From contig CAJFCJ010000005.1 of assembly GCA_904063045.1 (NCBI GenBank), forward strand, positions 3,652,165-3,716,164: 64,000 nt of DNA. Direction: 5' to 3'. The DNA is from Dimorphilus gyrociliatus (lineage: Eukaryota > Annelida > Polychaeta > Dinophilidae). The position numbers and the translations under genes were made by a program. The notes beneath the pieces were generated by a model. The model was not told the origin of the DNA. It ran no database searches and worked only from the letters and a program-made list of their open reading frames with translations. This document shows positions 22,104 through 33,660 of the stretch, one piece after another (the first letter of the stretch is position 1; every line of letters begins with the position of its first letter).

Positions 22104-25010
22104 CTATTCAGGTAAAACTCCGGTCTTTTTATACGCATCCAAGTCAATAACAACATCTTGTATTGGTTCCCTCCAGTATGTAAAATTGCTAAATTCTTCA
22201 GCTTCTGGAAAGTTGCAACTTTCAATTTTACCGGACGTATGCCTTTCTTTATTTAATTTTGGCAGTCTTTCTCCGTCAACAAGCGGAGGAAATAAATGAT
22301 CTACTATGGAATTCATCTTTTCGTAGCTTGACAAAAAGCCTGGTGTCTTTTCTAAAGTCAATTCTCCCCTATGATTGACAGTAAATATTCTAGAGAGGGG
22401 TACTCCAACGGCTTGATAAGCCCAAACATCCTGTTGAATGAGTACATTTGTATCAGAAACACTATACACTATCAATTAAACTATATACTACTTACATTCG
22501 ATCTATTTCCGTAGCCAGCATAAAATGGATTACGATCATGGAATAAATCTCTGATATCTTTTAAGCAGCTAATTTTAAACTCTTCAGGTTTACGTTCTAT
22601 AACTTCTTTATGGAAGGCGCTTATTAGGGAAGAGGGGGATAGCAGCAGAGGTCCATCTGGTAGTTCGTGCTGGCCAATTTGTTTAATAGATTTCAAATAT
22701 TGTCGAGTTGTGTGAGCTTGTCCTATAGCTCTAGCAGATAGGTATATAAATTTGTATCCATTTCTATGAATATCCTGGTACAGTTTAGCAATACCAGCTT
22801 GAGACCAATCATGTCTGAAAAAGGGGAGCATCGGTAAGACTTGACCAAAGACGTCAGATTTTGTTATTGTTCCGTCAATGTCCGATATAATTAGCCTATC
22901 ATCCCAGCGGAATAGGTGAATATACGATACTAGTCGAGTAGTACCTTGTAGGGAGGTTGTAACAGTATAAGTTATTTCGTTAGCTCCTTCCTTGAGTCCT
23001 AATTTCGCAATTTGTTCAGGAGTTAATCGTGTACTTTTCACAAATTTATCGGGTTCTACATTAATTTCTTCTTTAGAATCTTCTGGCGATTCTTTGGTAA
23101 TAGATGGTATTTCTTTGATTTTATTGTCTTTGTTATTCTTAACACCTGATTGACTAGTTGAAGATGGATCTCTTCCTCCAAACCCCCAGAACCATCCCTT
23201 TTTTCTCTTCGACATATGATTCTTAACCAAATTATCCACGCAATTCTAGGAAGTCAATAGTATAATTATAAGCAGGATATATTTAACGTTTCAATAACCT
23301 ACTCGACGATCCAATCAATAAAACAATCTAAATTCAAATGGTATGCAAAGATAGATATTATAATCTAACATAAAAAAATTACGGTTGTCTAAGCTACCAT
23401 TTTCCTTCTTGTTTATTAATGGAACGTTTATCATTTTTCTATGTTATTTTGTTGTTGTAGATCACATGCAGAAAGCTTACCTCGGGTAAATTTTCCTCAA
23501 AAGTATTTAAACATAACAGAATAGGTGCCGCACAAGCCCAATTATAAAACTTTTCCCCAATTTTGACTACTAAACTTGGGTGGGTTGTTATTTCGGGATT
23601 TTTACAGAATTGTTCAAATGTAACTAGATGTTCAGCAAATTTTTCTTTTGATGCCTCACTAGCATTACCACAAAGGGATAGGGAAACCGTGGGAAAAATT
23701 TCGGGTCTTCTCACTACAGGTTTAATAACCTGTTCAACAGGCGATTGAGGTAATGATCTTCCATGGCCACTTTCAACGTCATCGTCTTTTGTATTGAGTG
23801 CGGGAGAACGAGATCTACAAAATAGATGGATTTCGTAACATATATTGTATATATTAATAGAATAAAGCTCTTTTTAATATTTTTTTGAAATCAATATGAT
23901 TAGTCATACTCACGAGACATTCGTAGTCGAATATAAATAATGTGAAGCGACTTCTTCGTCTGCTTCTAAATCTGATAAATAGATTCCTTCTTCTTTTATT
24001 TGTTTACCATTCTTCGTGAAGTTCCAATTTGGTTGTTTATTAACATCACTTTTATCGATTGCAACTGGCGTTGTTGACGTGCTTTTGGGTAATTCACCCC
24101 ATTCCCAAAATAATTCGTTGATAACTTGAAATTTATCGCCGGTTAAATTAGTTTGGGCCCCAGTTTCAGCTCTGATTTGTCTTACTTCAAATTCTGTATC
24201 ACTTTTAGGAGAAGGAGATCTTGAAGGTTCTGGTGACATTTGAGGGGTAATGTCACCATCGCTAAATGGGTGAATTTCTGGATCAACAGCTGACCACTTT
24301 TCACTATCCAAATGAGGTAAGCTGTAAGACATAGACAGTTCACCGCTGACGTGGTCAAGCTTGAAGACATCGTCAGAGTTGGATACGTATCGTTTTGCCC
24401 TTTTAGCCTTCATTCTTTTCCAATCATTGGATACCTTTAGTGGTAAAATCTCATTTTCAAATGTTTGCGTAGAGGATGAAAGGTGACAACCATCCTTCGG
24501 GGGAGTGTTTCTTAGTTGTTCATAGTTCTTTTCAAAATTAATATCCAAGGGTGCGTCAGGGTTGTTTGGCGACAATAATTCAACATGTCCAGCAGTAAGA
24601 TCAGTTTGAGTTGCTTTGTCAAGATCATTAATATTTTCCGATAGTGACAACTTCAATTGTTCTAATCCTTCTTCCATAAACTGTAGAGAGTTAGGAATGG
24701 GAGACGTTGCTAAATATTCAGGAACATCATTCGATTCAGTCGCTTCAACAAAGAAAGCTTCACCGGCTTCTCCCAATTTCATATGAACATCTTCAACGAA
24801 TCTACCATTAATTTCAATATCAACAACCTTCTCTTTAGCTCTTAAAACTCCAATTTTTCCAAATCTAACGTGAAAAGGGCCAGAAACAATCTTTCCATCG
24901 GGTTGTTGAACCATAACAACATCGATAGCACCGTTAAGAGTAGCAGGATTGATTTCCTTATAAAGATTGCCAAGATGCGTAAATACGTTGTAAATAGAAT
25001 TCATAGCCAT
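22104..25010 (-). CDS. LPIN: Lipin, phosphatidate phosphatase
   Basis: Four exons, 25010-23914, 23814-23481, 23245-22496 and 22430-22104, give 835 aa. Lipin converts phosphatidate to diacylglycerol at the ER, a step in triacylglycerol and phospholipid synthesis; vertebrate lipins also act as nuclear co-regulators. The N-LIP domain occupies residues 1 to about 110 (VFTHLGNLYKEINPATLNGA, then FHVRFGKIGVLRAKEKVVDI). The HAD catalytic motif DIDGT is at about 599-603, followed by ITKSDVFGQVLP. The C-LIP region includes YLSARAIGQAHTTRQYL, FYAGYGNRSNDVWAY and VNHRGELTLE. The Ser/Asp-rich middle is variable in all lipins. A Lys-rich stretch that could serve as a polybasic membrane or nuclear signal (SKRKKGWFWG) lies near 490. 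The gene starts inside a compact promoter region shared with nothing obvious upstream. Confidence 0.95.
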
Positions 25011-27039
25011 TGTGGTAAATCAGGAGGCAAATGTATTATTTCTTAATATTCTATTCGATGCAGCTCGTTTTCCTAAGCTATTTCTATCTAAAGGTTTTTT
25101 GACCAGTCGGAAAATTTCACATCTGTCTGCGAATAAGAAAAAACGAAAACTAAAATTATTTTCTCTGACTATAAAGTTAAAAAAAAGATTCTTATTTGAA
25201 AACAAGAGATTATCATGGAACGGGAGCATAACAGAAGTGATAACCAACTTTGTGATCAGTGAATCATATGTGAGCATATTGTCGGTCACGAGACACGGGC
25301 GTTATAAATACAGCACAATTTTATTTAATGCTTTCAAAGACACTATGCAAGACAGTTCAATAACTGATAACAACTGAGCGAAGAAAGAAAATTTAGTATT
25401 TTCTATTGTTTACGCCTTCAATTTAAATAATGACTCAAATTTTTAATGAAAATTAATCAATGAAATTGTATTTACCTATTCAGTTTACCTAAAAAGTTCT
25501 CACCAGATTCGAACTGGGGAAATTTTCTAGTTTATCTACATTTTCGCGCAGATCATCGGATCATACTAGTTCTTACGGCGAAGCTGATTGGACGAACCGG
25601 CAAACATTCGACAGGTCACGTGATATACTTTTTTTTTCTCTAAGCCTACTATCCGTATTAAATGTATTTGAAGGTCACCTGGTTATGATCGCTCTAATAT
25701 ACAAAATAAGGACACTGTGACAAATAAACTACTAGTAAAGGTCGCTGAACTTGACATGGTTTATTTTTTTACTCTTTCATGAATTGATAGCTTCAAATGA
25801 ACTGTTTAGTTATATTTTTCACTATTTCAATGATTCATTTTCCGTAATCCTAACAACTCGGGAGACAAAATATCTCGTATTGTGCAATTTGACCTTTGAC
25901 TTTTGATTAGTAACGTGTTTTTACTGTATAGTTTAGTACATAAATATATATATATATATGCATAAAATATTGAATAGATAAGTTAAAAAAAAGAGAGCAA
26001 ATGATAAGAGATTAGAAAAGATGCTTTAGAAGGAAAAAACAACAATAATAACAATAAAAGAACAAAGAGATCTCATTTGGTAAGGAGAGAAAAACTCAAA
26101 GGCAAAAAAACAAAAAAAAAATTTCAACAGCAAAGTCAATGCCCTCTACAGAACAAAAAATACATCCAAGGTCTTATTAAAATTAAGAGTGAATTAAGTC
26201 AATTTATTCAATCCCTTTGTTTATTTACTATAGGTGTATTTTTCCTTCTTTTTTTCAGCTATCTTATAACCTTAACTAGTTTTATCGGTTGTCTTTCTCC
26301 TTTCTTACATACAAAAGTATAGAGTATAGCACGATTAACAAAACGTTCACGTTCCATGGTTTCCTTATTATTATACACATTTAAAAAAGAATTAGATTTA
26401 AAGATACTTACGAATTTAATACTTTCTTTAAAAAGGAAGGAACATGGAGGTTGTATATATATATTTTTACAGATATTCTCTTTTTTTCAAATCAATTTCT
26501 ATCGATATCTTTTTCTCTAACAGGTCGCTTCGTACCTTAATAAATTCTACGGCTTTCTGAGGAGTCTGCGCACTTTGTAATAACCTTATAAACAAGTCTT
26601 TCGTACCAGTTTTTTCTTTCAATCTATATTCACTATGTCAAAGATTCTGGTAAACTATTATAAGCTTATTGAAAAAGATCAAAATAATATATAAACAACC
26701 AATGCATATCATGAATATTAATAGTGCTTAACCTAATTATTAGAAATATATTTTACTTTTCAATAACCAAGTTGACCGACCTGAGGGAATGACAAAACGT
26801 AAAAAGTAAATAATTGATAATAATACAGAAAAAATTAAAGAGGATCTCGCGCCTGGTTTCAAATAGATAAAGCTACTCCTTTCAAGGTTTTTTCTTGATT
26901 TATCAAGTTTTTTCTTATTATCAAAATATTTCGACCAAATAAAAATAAGGTTAATTTATTGGGTCAATACGTAATTAAGATAACACAGGATATATAGTAA
27001 ATATAAAATTCTTTTGCTATCCTTTCTCTTAAAGATACT
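25011..27039. other. Gap between lipin and CENPM
   Basis: 2 kb that must contain the lipin promoter and the CENPM 3' end. A CACGTG E-box lies at 25617-25622 within GTCACGTGAT. A tRNA T-arm-like stretch lies near 25498-25526 on the minus strand and an isolated open exon-like stretch at about 26474-26617, also minus. Apparent plus-strand frames at 25012-25377 and 26077-26322 lack any family feature. Confidence 0.4.
25617..25622. promoter_or_regulatory. E-box CACGTG upstream of lipin
   Basis: Core of GTCACGTGAT, about 605 bp upstream of the lipin ATG. Lipin genes are known targets of lipid- and lysosome-related bHLH-ZIP factors in other animals; the link here is inference. Confidence 0.3.
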
Positions 27040-27852
27040 CTAATCTAATAGATTCTTATAAGAGCATTGAGAAGTACGCTTAAAAAGTTCATACATCGTT
27101 GATGCTATTTCGTCCACAGCTGTTCCAACCTGTTGCACAGATATTATATATATATATATATATATAAAGATAGATACACTCGGCTGTTATACAATATTAT
27201 ATAACATTTTATCTTAGTATAGATATTACTTTTGGATTTACGTGGAAGTAATAGGCCGATATTTTTTTCGCAAAATCCTTTATTTTCTCATATCTTCCCC
27301 ATTCGTTTGTGTGAGTTGCTATAGAAAAACAAAATAAACAATTATATCATTTACAATCATAAAGTGGATTATATGGCAATATATTAAAATAAATATAGTG
27401 AGAATTACTTCCTGTCATTAGAAAGCCAATTTTACCAATAAATAGAGGTAAGTTTAACGCCGATTTAATCCATAATCTTACTTCATCAAAGCTGTGATCG
27501 TAGGAATCGTTAAAAACAAATATTATATAATCAATCTCTTCTTCTTTGATGCTTTTCAACGGTAATCCATTCGCCAGCATTCTATTATTTTTGTACTAGT
27601 CAATTAATGTGATTAACTATCTCTTTAAATAAGTTTACTTACACCTTGATCTGTATTGAATTGTTTTTTGAAAAGTGCTTAAAACTGTTAGCTAATACTT
27701 CTTTATGAGATTGCTCATTTCCAACTATCTATTATTAATTTGTATAAAAATATATATCCTCTTTAATGTTTTTAAATAAAAAGAATAACTACCAGAAATT
27801 TACACATCATTTCTACTTTTGGCACCGTTGATTCCTCTTCTAAATCAGACAT
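27040..27852 (-). CDS. CENPM: CENP-M, kinetochore pseudo-GTPase
   Basis: Five exons, 27852-27793, 27728-27643, 27581-27409, 27318-27230 and 27129-27040, give 165 aa (human 180). CENP-M is a small-GTPase-fold protein that cannot bind GTP and holds together the CENP-HIKM module of the constitutive centromere network. The match is in the order of blocks: FLIVGNEQSHKEVLANSF at the position of the lost P-loop, then IKVMLANGLPLKSI, IDYIIFVFNDSYDHSF, FIGKIGFLMTG, and a tail ending YKNLLD. The loop NEQSHK lacks the Gly-Lys-Ser of real GTPases, as expected for CENP-M. All four junctions keep frame. The start ATG is the first in frame and gives the acidic N-terminus MSDLEEES. Confidence 0.88.
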
Positions 27853-28150
27853 TATTTAACCAATAAGCTTTTGTATATATGTATATATATATATATTAGT
27901 TAATTTATTTGGAAATTTGATATATAACTTTATTTATAAATTTTTAGGCGGGAAATTTATATTGACGAAATATTCTTATGTTGAAAAAAAAAACATCAAC
28001 ATAAACTGGTTTAGAAGAAAAAATCTACGAAATATTACATTTAGTCTTCCGAATACCGGTAGAAACTGAAATTAAAACGCGCATGCGTAGTCAATGTAAA
28101 CCTATTTCGAAATTTCTCGTCTTCAAGTGAATTATTTTAAGCTGATAAAT
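27853..28150. promoter_or_regulatory. Head-to-head region of CENPM and ANKRD46
   Basis: 298 bp between the two divergent start codons, so a shared or back-to-back promoter is expected. It has a GC-richer patch near 28050-28090 (ACGCGCATGCG) and a TA run near 27876-27896. Confidence 0.45.
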
Positions 28151-28882
28151 ATGAAATACGAAGCTCTGCAGATGATGGATCGCGATGATCTCATTGTTTC
28201 ATCTAGTGCAAATGGCGATTTGAATCATTTAAAATTACTTCTGCAAAGTGGTCGTCATCCCGACGAAAGGGACGAAAAGGGTCGAACAGGTTTGCATTTA
28301 GCTGCTTCACATGGTAACGAAGATGTTTTAAGACTACTGTTAGAAAGTGGTGCTGATGTGGACGCAATAGATACATTTGGCAATACACCTTTACATTATT
28401 GCGGTCATGTGGAAACTATACAATGCCTAATAGACTTTGGTGCTGATATTTTTCAGACGTAAGTAAAATGTTAATTAGAGCTATAAATAAATAAAGTCTT
28501 TTGGGGATCTTTTTCTTTCCATCTTCAATTTAGGAATAAAGTTGGTCTGTCAGCATATACATTAATGAAAAGACGGAGAGTGGAAAAGGAAGCGTTAGAC
28601 ATTCTAGAAAAGAATATAGAATTTGTCCAAAAGCTTTCCTCCTCGGAGGATTTAGAGCCATTACTTCCTCAATCTATCCACTGTCGACACAATAAAACTG
28701 TTACAACTCTCTTTAGGGAATTCTACGATGATTTAGGACTATGTAAAATAATAACCACAATAGTTGTGCTCCTCTGTTTATCACTTATTGTAGCTTTTGC
28801 AGCTACGGGTGTTAATAATGCTAGAGTATCAGAAAAAATATCGGTTGTAAGCCCAAACGATAGCGTAAAGGTGGAATTATGA
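28151..28882 (+). CDS. ANKRD46: ANKRD46, ankyrin-repeat membrane protein
   Basis: Two exons, 28151-28458 and 28534-28882, give 218 aa (human 228). Three ankyrin repeats occupy about residues 12-110 (GDLNHLKLLLQSGRHPDERD, GRTGLHLAASHGNEDVLRLL, GNTPLHYCGHVETIQCLIDF). A charged linker and the block TLFREFYDDLGLCKII follow, then one C-terminal membrane helix (TIVVLLCLSLIVAFAATGV). The GNTPLHYCGHVETIQ block, the tail-anchor layout and the length all match ANKRD46, whose function is not well known. The reading frame extends upstream to a GTG, but the ATG at 28151 is the first true start. It is divergent from CENPM. Confidence 0.92.
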
Positions 28883-29795
28883 CTCGGGGCTAATCAAACG
28901 AAAGTTTGATTATGAAAATAATAATGACATTTTAGAAAATATTAATTATTTTCTGAAATTCCACAGCAAATAAGCTAAAACTACCAAATAAGAAATTTAA
29001 TTATACGAACAGTATATTACTAATAGTGAAAAAATGATGTTTATTCTGCAGCCATTGATTCTCTCTCTCTCTCTCTCTCTCATTAATATATATATAACTG
29101 TATACTGTATAAAAAAACGTGAATGGGGTATGTATATATGTATATTGAGATGCTCTAAGTATGCCTAGTTTTTTTAATTAAACTAAACGGAAAGAAGCTA
29201 TTTAATCAAGTCAGCTAGGGTCTTGTTCTTTTCTATAAAGGAAAATCTAAACCATTCCAGTCGAAGAGCAGGCTATTTAATAATAAAGCTTTCTTAATAT
29301 ACATATATATATATACAGTATATATAAATTTATATATCCTTGTCTCAATTTGAAAACTGCATTAAACAGAAATTATGTGTGTTTTCTTTTTAAAACAAAC
29401 AAACAAACAAACACTGTTCAAGTGTTTTGTTCGGGAATGATAGATATAACAAATTCCTTGGTTATTATTTTTTTAAATACTCTGTCGATAACTGTAGATT
29501 GTTTAAAAGACATTAAAGATGTTTGCCAGTGTTTCTATCAGCACAAACCATGTAAACCTGTATTATGTAGTTAGTAAAGCGTTCTTCTCTTTTTTACCAT
29601 GACTTGTACAGCATATAGATGTAGTATATTTTTTTGTGGGTAAAAACTGTTTCAAGACTGACTGTATCAAAAGAGATAAGACTATTTTACTGTTGAAAAC
29701 TTGCTTAAGAAGATAAGAAAAGGAAGAAGAAGATGAAAAGAGATACTTAATTAATAAATTACAAACTAAATTCTATTTGTTGATTAATACTAGAG
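28883..29795. other. 3' flank of ANKRD46
   Basis: Holds a (TC)n run at about 29060-29080, TA runs near 29297 and an ATACAGTAT motif near 29315. A short frame at 29350-29574 is unconvincing. The orphan gene may have upstream exons or a promoter here. Confidence 0.4.
29060..29080. repeat. (TC)n microsatellite
   Basis: Ten TC units just 3' of ANKRD46. Confidence 0.9.
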
Positions 29796-31128
29796 ATGTT
29801 TTATTCCTTGCTCTTTGTTACAGTTGATTCAACACTTATTATATTAACTATAATTTCAGATAATAATCATGAAATAGCTGATTTTAAATGGATTGATGTT
29901 GAAACTTATTACTGTAATATTGTGACAGAAAGCAAATCTAGCGCTTGTATAGATTATAATCATAGCTATTGGCTTATTGTTGATCCTTTACATAGTAAAG
30001 TAATTAATATTTTGTTAATATGATTTTCTTAAAATGTACTCTATTTTTTTTCTTGTTAATAAACAATTAATTAAGGATCATGGAGCTGAAATTCGATTAT
30101 TTTGCAGTACAAAGAAGGGGAAGTCAAGAGCAGAAAATCTTTTAAAACCTAATTTTCAGAAGAATAGAGAAGGATTATTAATTAATTTTAAGCCCTATTT
30201 CTCATTGAAAATCTATAATTGCGGTATTGAGAGTATATCTTTGATCAAAGTCCAGTCGAAGGTTGACACGTATCGAGTACCAATGGAAGATTTCGTACTA
30301 GTTAATAGTAAAATACCTTGTAGTTATAATAAATTCCAATTGATAAGAGTTAACGCATTAATATACAAATATAATGAAGATATTGTTGGCATTTCGTCGT
30401 TTCCTTATAAAGTGAGAAGAAAACATTTACTAAGTAATCTCCTAGAACCTTGCGATACTGATCAAAATTTACACTTTCAATCTATCAATAGCCTTTCTAT
30501 TTACTTAGATACGAAAACTTTAAGGTATGTTATAGTTTTCTATTCTTGTTCTATTTAATTATATCCTAATCAATTTCTTTCCATCTTTCTTCTCTCTATC
30601 AATTAAATCAAAATAAGATCGCTGATTATCGTTGATACTTTAGAAAATATTCAATTGTTACAAGTAGTTCAACGTTCAATTACGTTTGAAAGAGGCTACG
30701 TTCAGTTTCAACCTAATAATCTTACCGAAGAATTTCGTATATATAATTTTATTAAGAGAAAACATTCAAATCAAACTTATATAGCAGTTAGATATATCAA
30801 TATTTGCGATTGTAAACAAAAGGTATTATTGAAAATTCATCAATTTCTTTATAGTCCTATTGGAAAACGGCAAAAGTGGTTTATATGGTGCAAGGGTTCT
30901 ATTAAAAGGACAATTATATCTAAGAATTTTGCTCTTCGTAGGTTAAATTGCTGTAAAAGTAATGGAAAACTCTGTTTCCATTTTAGTGACATTTTTTACG
31001 ATGAAAAACAATATTTAAGTCATGTTTCATCTACATTTTCTCATTTTCATTCTTCTACTATTTCTGTTGATTGTTTTCTTTTAACTTTAGAATTTATACT
31101 CATAGGTTTAATAAATGTTTTAAACTAG
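29796..31128 (+). CDS. Orphan secreted or GPI-type protein, three exons
   Basis: Exons 29796-29999, 30076-30524 and 30618-31128 give 387 aa; frame is kept across introns of 76 and 93 bp, which is the main reason to accept it. I do not recognise the family. The start ATG is followed by hydrophobic residues (MFYSLLFVTVDSTLIILTII) that could be a signal peptide. The C-terminus is again hydrophobic and ends within 20 residues (SVDCFLLTLEFILIGLINVL), which would suit a GPI signal or a tail anchor. About a dozen Cys residues lie between, including CDCKQK and LNCCKSNGKLC. Codon use is more AT-rich than in neighbouring genes. The first intron has a purine-rich 3' splice site. It could be a fast-evolving lineage-specific extracellular protein; no function can be assigned. 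Confidence 0.6.
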
Positions 31129-33660
31129 ATTCTTTCAGTGTTCGTAAATAAAACATTCTATACTAACTACCAGTTTTGTTTTAAATCCTTTACCGTATGA
31201 TGCCATCTATCGGTTTTGCGAACAAATGAAAAATGACGACAAACTGATCAATAGTTTGTCTTCTGCAAATGTAATTTTTTTTCCATCTATTTTCTTATTT
31301 ATATGTTAAAGCAGTTGTTCTGCAGACTCTAGAAATAATATATTATAAAAGATGTTTTCATTCCTATAACCAGACTGATTTTTGACAAGAACAAAGCGCC
31401 TTAGTAATGCTTGAAGACGGACTGATAGATATGGAATAAAGATATATTCTTTGTGAAAGGAAAGAAAAAAGATATATAAATTAAGTTGGGAGAAAGAGAA
31501 GAAAAATACTAAAAGGAAGGGAAGAAGAAGACAAGGAGATAGAGTATAGAAAAGAAAAAAATTCATATTTTCTCAAAACATCCAATAAGGGATTACGCCG
31601 GATGACTTGGCAAATATAGCATTTTAACTCGAAAATTCGTCATCAGTCATAAAGAAAAAGGTGAGAAAAAATGTTTTTCTTTAATAATAATGATATTGAA
31701 AAGAGAATGGAGAGTTTTAGAATTAAATATATTAGCCTATCTATTGTATTAAATATATATATATATATATATAATAATATAATGCATATACATTCTGTAT
31801 ATGTATATGTATAATACTTCAACACGACTATGTATTAAGTTTTATTATCGATTGTACATTTATAACATTCAAACATCTGTGTATTTAACCTGGGATAAAA
31901 ACGGTATTAAGCATTTTCGTATAACCAAAATATACAGTATATACAGAGTATATTAGAATGTATAATATTTAAGTTAAAAAGTGTTTTTATTAAGATTTTT
32001 AAAGGACAAAATAAAAAGAAAATATTACACAATAGTCGTCTGTTTGAAAATAATATTGTTGACGACTTCAATTCGTTCAAGTTAAAATTTCTATTTAACC
32101 AATCAACTATTTTCACACTTTGAAAAGTTTTGGACAACATCATCCATCTTGTAGTTTGAAAAGAAAACTTTGAGGGGGGCAAATGGGAGGAGAAGGCCAT
32201 AGGAAGCAAAATAAGAGAGATACTAGGAAAGAATGAGGGTGGGGGAAGGAAGTTGGTGATATTGTTATTGAAAAAAAAAGGCAGAATGAATGAATGAGCG
32301 AATGAGTGAGAGAAGAAGGAGAAGAAGAGGAGGGAGAAGGAGAAGGGGAGAAGAAAAAGCAGGCCGTATTGAATTGCTATAATTCTGCTCGAATAGTGTG
32401 AAATTAGCGATTTCAATGGTATAGGCCTTGGTTTTTTACTGTCAAAATTTACTATAATGGTTGTCAAAGTAGTTTTCTCTCTCTGAGCCTTTATCGCTGT
32501 CACTATGTCTGTCTATGAGAGTGTGTATGTGTGTATGTCTCTCTCTCTCTCTCTCTCGTTCTGTCTCTGCCCCCCTCCCCCTCCTTTCTTATTGTATATA
32601 TACAGTATATACAGTATATATATAGACATATAATAAGACTGGGAAAAGCATAAAGATTTTATCTCGTGATATGAAAGAAAAATAAGATTTATCCATTCAT
32701 ATCAAGGAAAAAAAGTAACTAAAATTAGTAAGGCTATTCCACCCGATTAGTCCGATTGAAAATGTTTTATAAAAAGCTTATACGCCACAAACACGAGTTA
32801 GAGGTTTGAATGCGGTTGCTTTATTTGTCTAGACAGAAGGCCTATATATCAGTTTTCATAAGATATGTTATATTTAACAATCTAATGGTAAGTCGTCGTT
32901 CCAACCATTGAGGTAGTAGTAAAGGGGGTAGGGGGTAGGAGGAGGATATAATGACCCTACTTTAGAAAATTGTGTATGTTTAGGCCCAATAGATTGAATA
33001 AAATTCAAAAGTTATATAGAATAAAAAGTCTCTTCTTATCCGGCCAATCAACGCTTGATTTGAGCATATTAGAACACGTGCCCGACACTCGGTGCTCATT
33101 CGCTGCCAAAACTTCAAACTCAGCTGCTTAAACAATAACAAATGATACAAAAAGTCAAATCGAAATAAGCTGAACTTTTAAAAGAAGAATTCAAGAGAAG
33201 AACAAAGGAGAGAGATACATATACATATATACAATATATACTATAGAGAGAGAGAGCATTCATCCTCCTCCTTCTACTTCTCCGGGACAGAACTGCAATA
33301 ATTACTGAATTATAACTATATTTTATACTACATAAAGCTGCAAAATATAAGAATATACTGCAAAGGAAACTATTTATATATTATCGAAAAGCAAAATTGT
33401 ATCGTTTCTACAAATTCTTATTATCAAAGTCTCCTAATAATAGAGAAAAAGGAAAAAGAAAGACAAGAGGAAAGAGTGAAAGATAGAGAAAAGAAAGACT
33501 TAGAATAATAAATAAAATATTATCAGAAATAATAAAAGATTTGAAAGAGGAAAAGATAAAATAACTTGAAAAGAAGAGATAAGAAAGCAAAAAAAGATAA
33601 GACTACATATATAAAAAAGAAAACTATAAAGTTGATTGAATAACAATAATAATAAATAAA
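31129..33660. other. Gap upstream of TRIM2/3
   Basis: 2.5 kb without a supportable coding region. It holds purine-rich tracts on the plus strand (about 31430-31560 and 32160-32360), a TC run near 32538-32557, several ATACAGTAT motifs (31933-31950, 32600-32625) and a CACGTG at 33075-33080. The long minus-strand frame at 31907-32503 begins with GTG and consists of the antisense of purine-rich DNA. The TRIM2/3 promoter and 5' untranslated exon should lie in the right half. Confidence 0.45.
33075..33080. promoter_or_regulatory. E-box CACGTG upstream of TRIM2/3
   Basis: E-box in a locally GC-richer patch about 580 bp upstream of the TRIM2/3 ATG; likely near the promoter. Function is inferred. Confidence 0.3.

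Noticed and set aside
25012-25377. Plus-strand frame of 121 codons upstream of lipin
   Set aside because: Not started by ATG in a good context, Lys/Phe-rich by base composition, no family features; it lies in the lipin promoter region.
31907-32503. 198-codon minus-strand frame
   Set aside because: It opens with GTG, not ATG, and most of it is the antisense of purine-rich DNA (runs of Phe, Ser, Leu). No domain and no splice partner.
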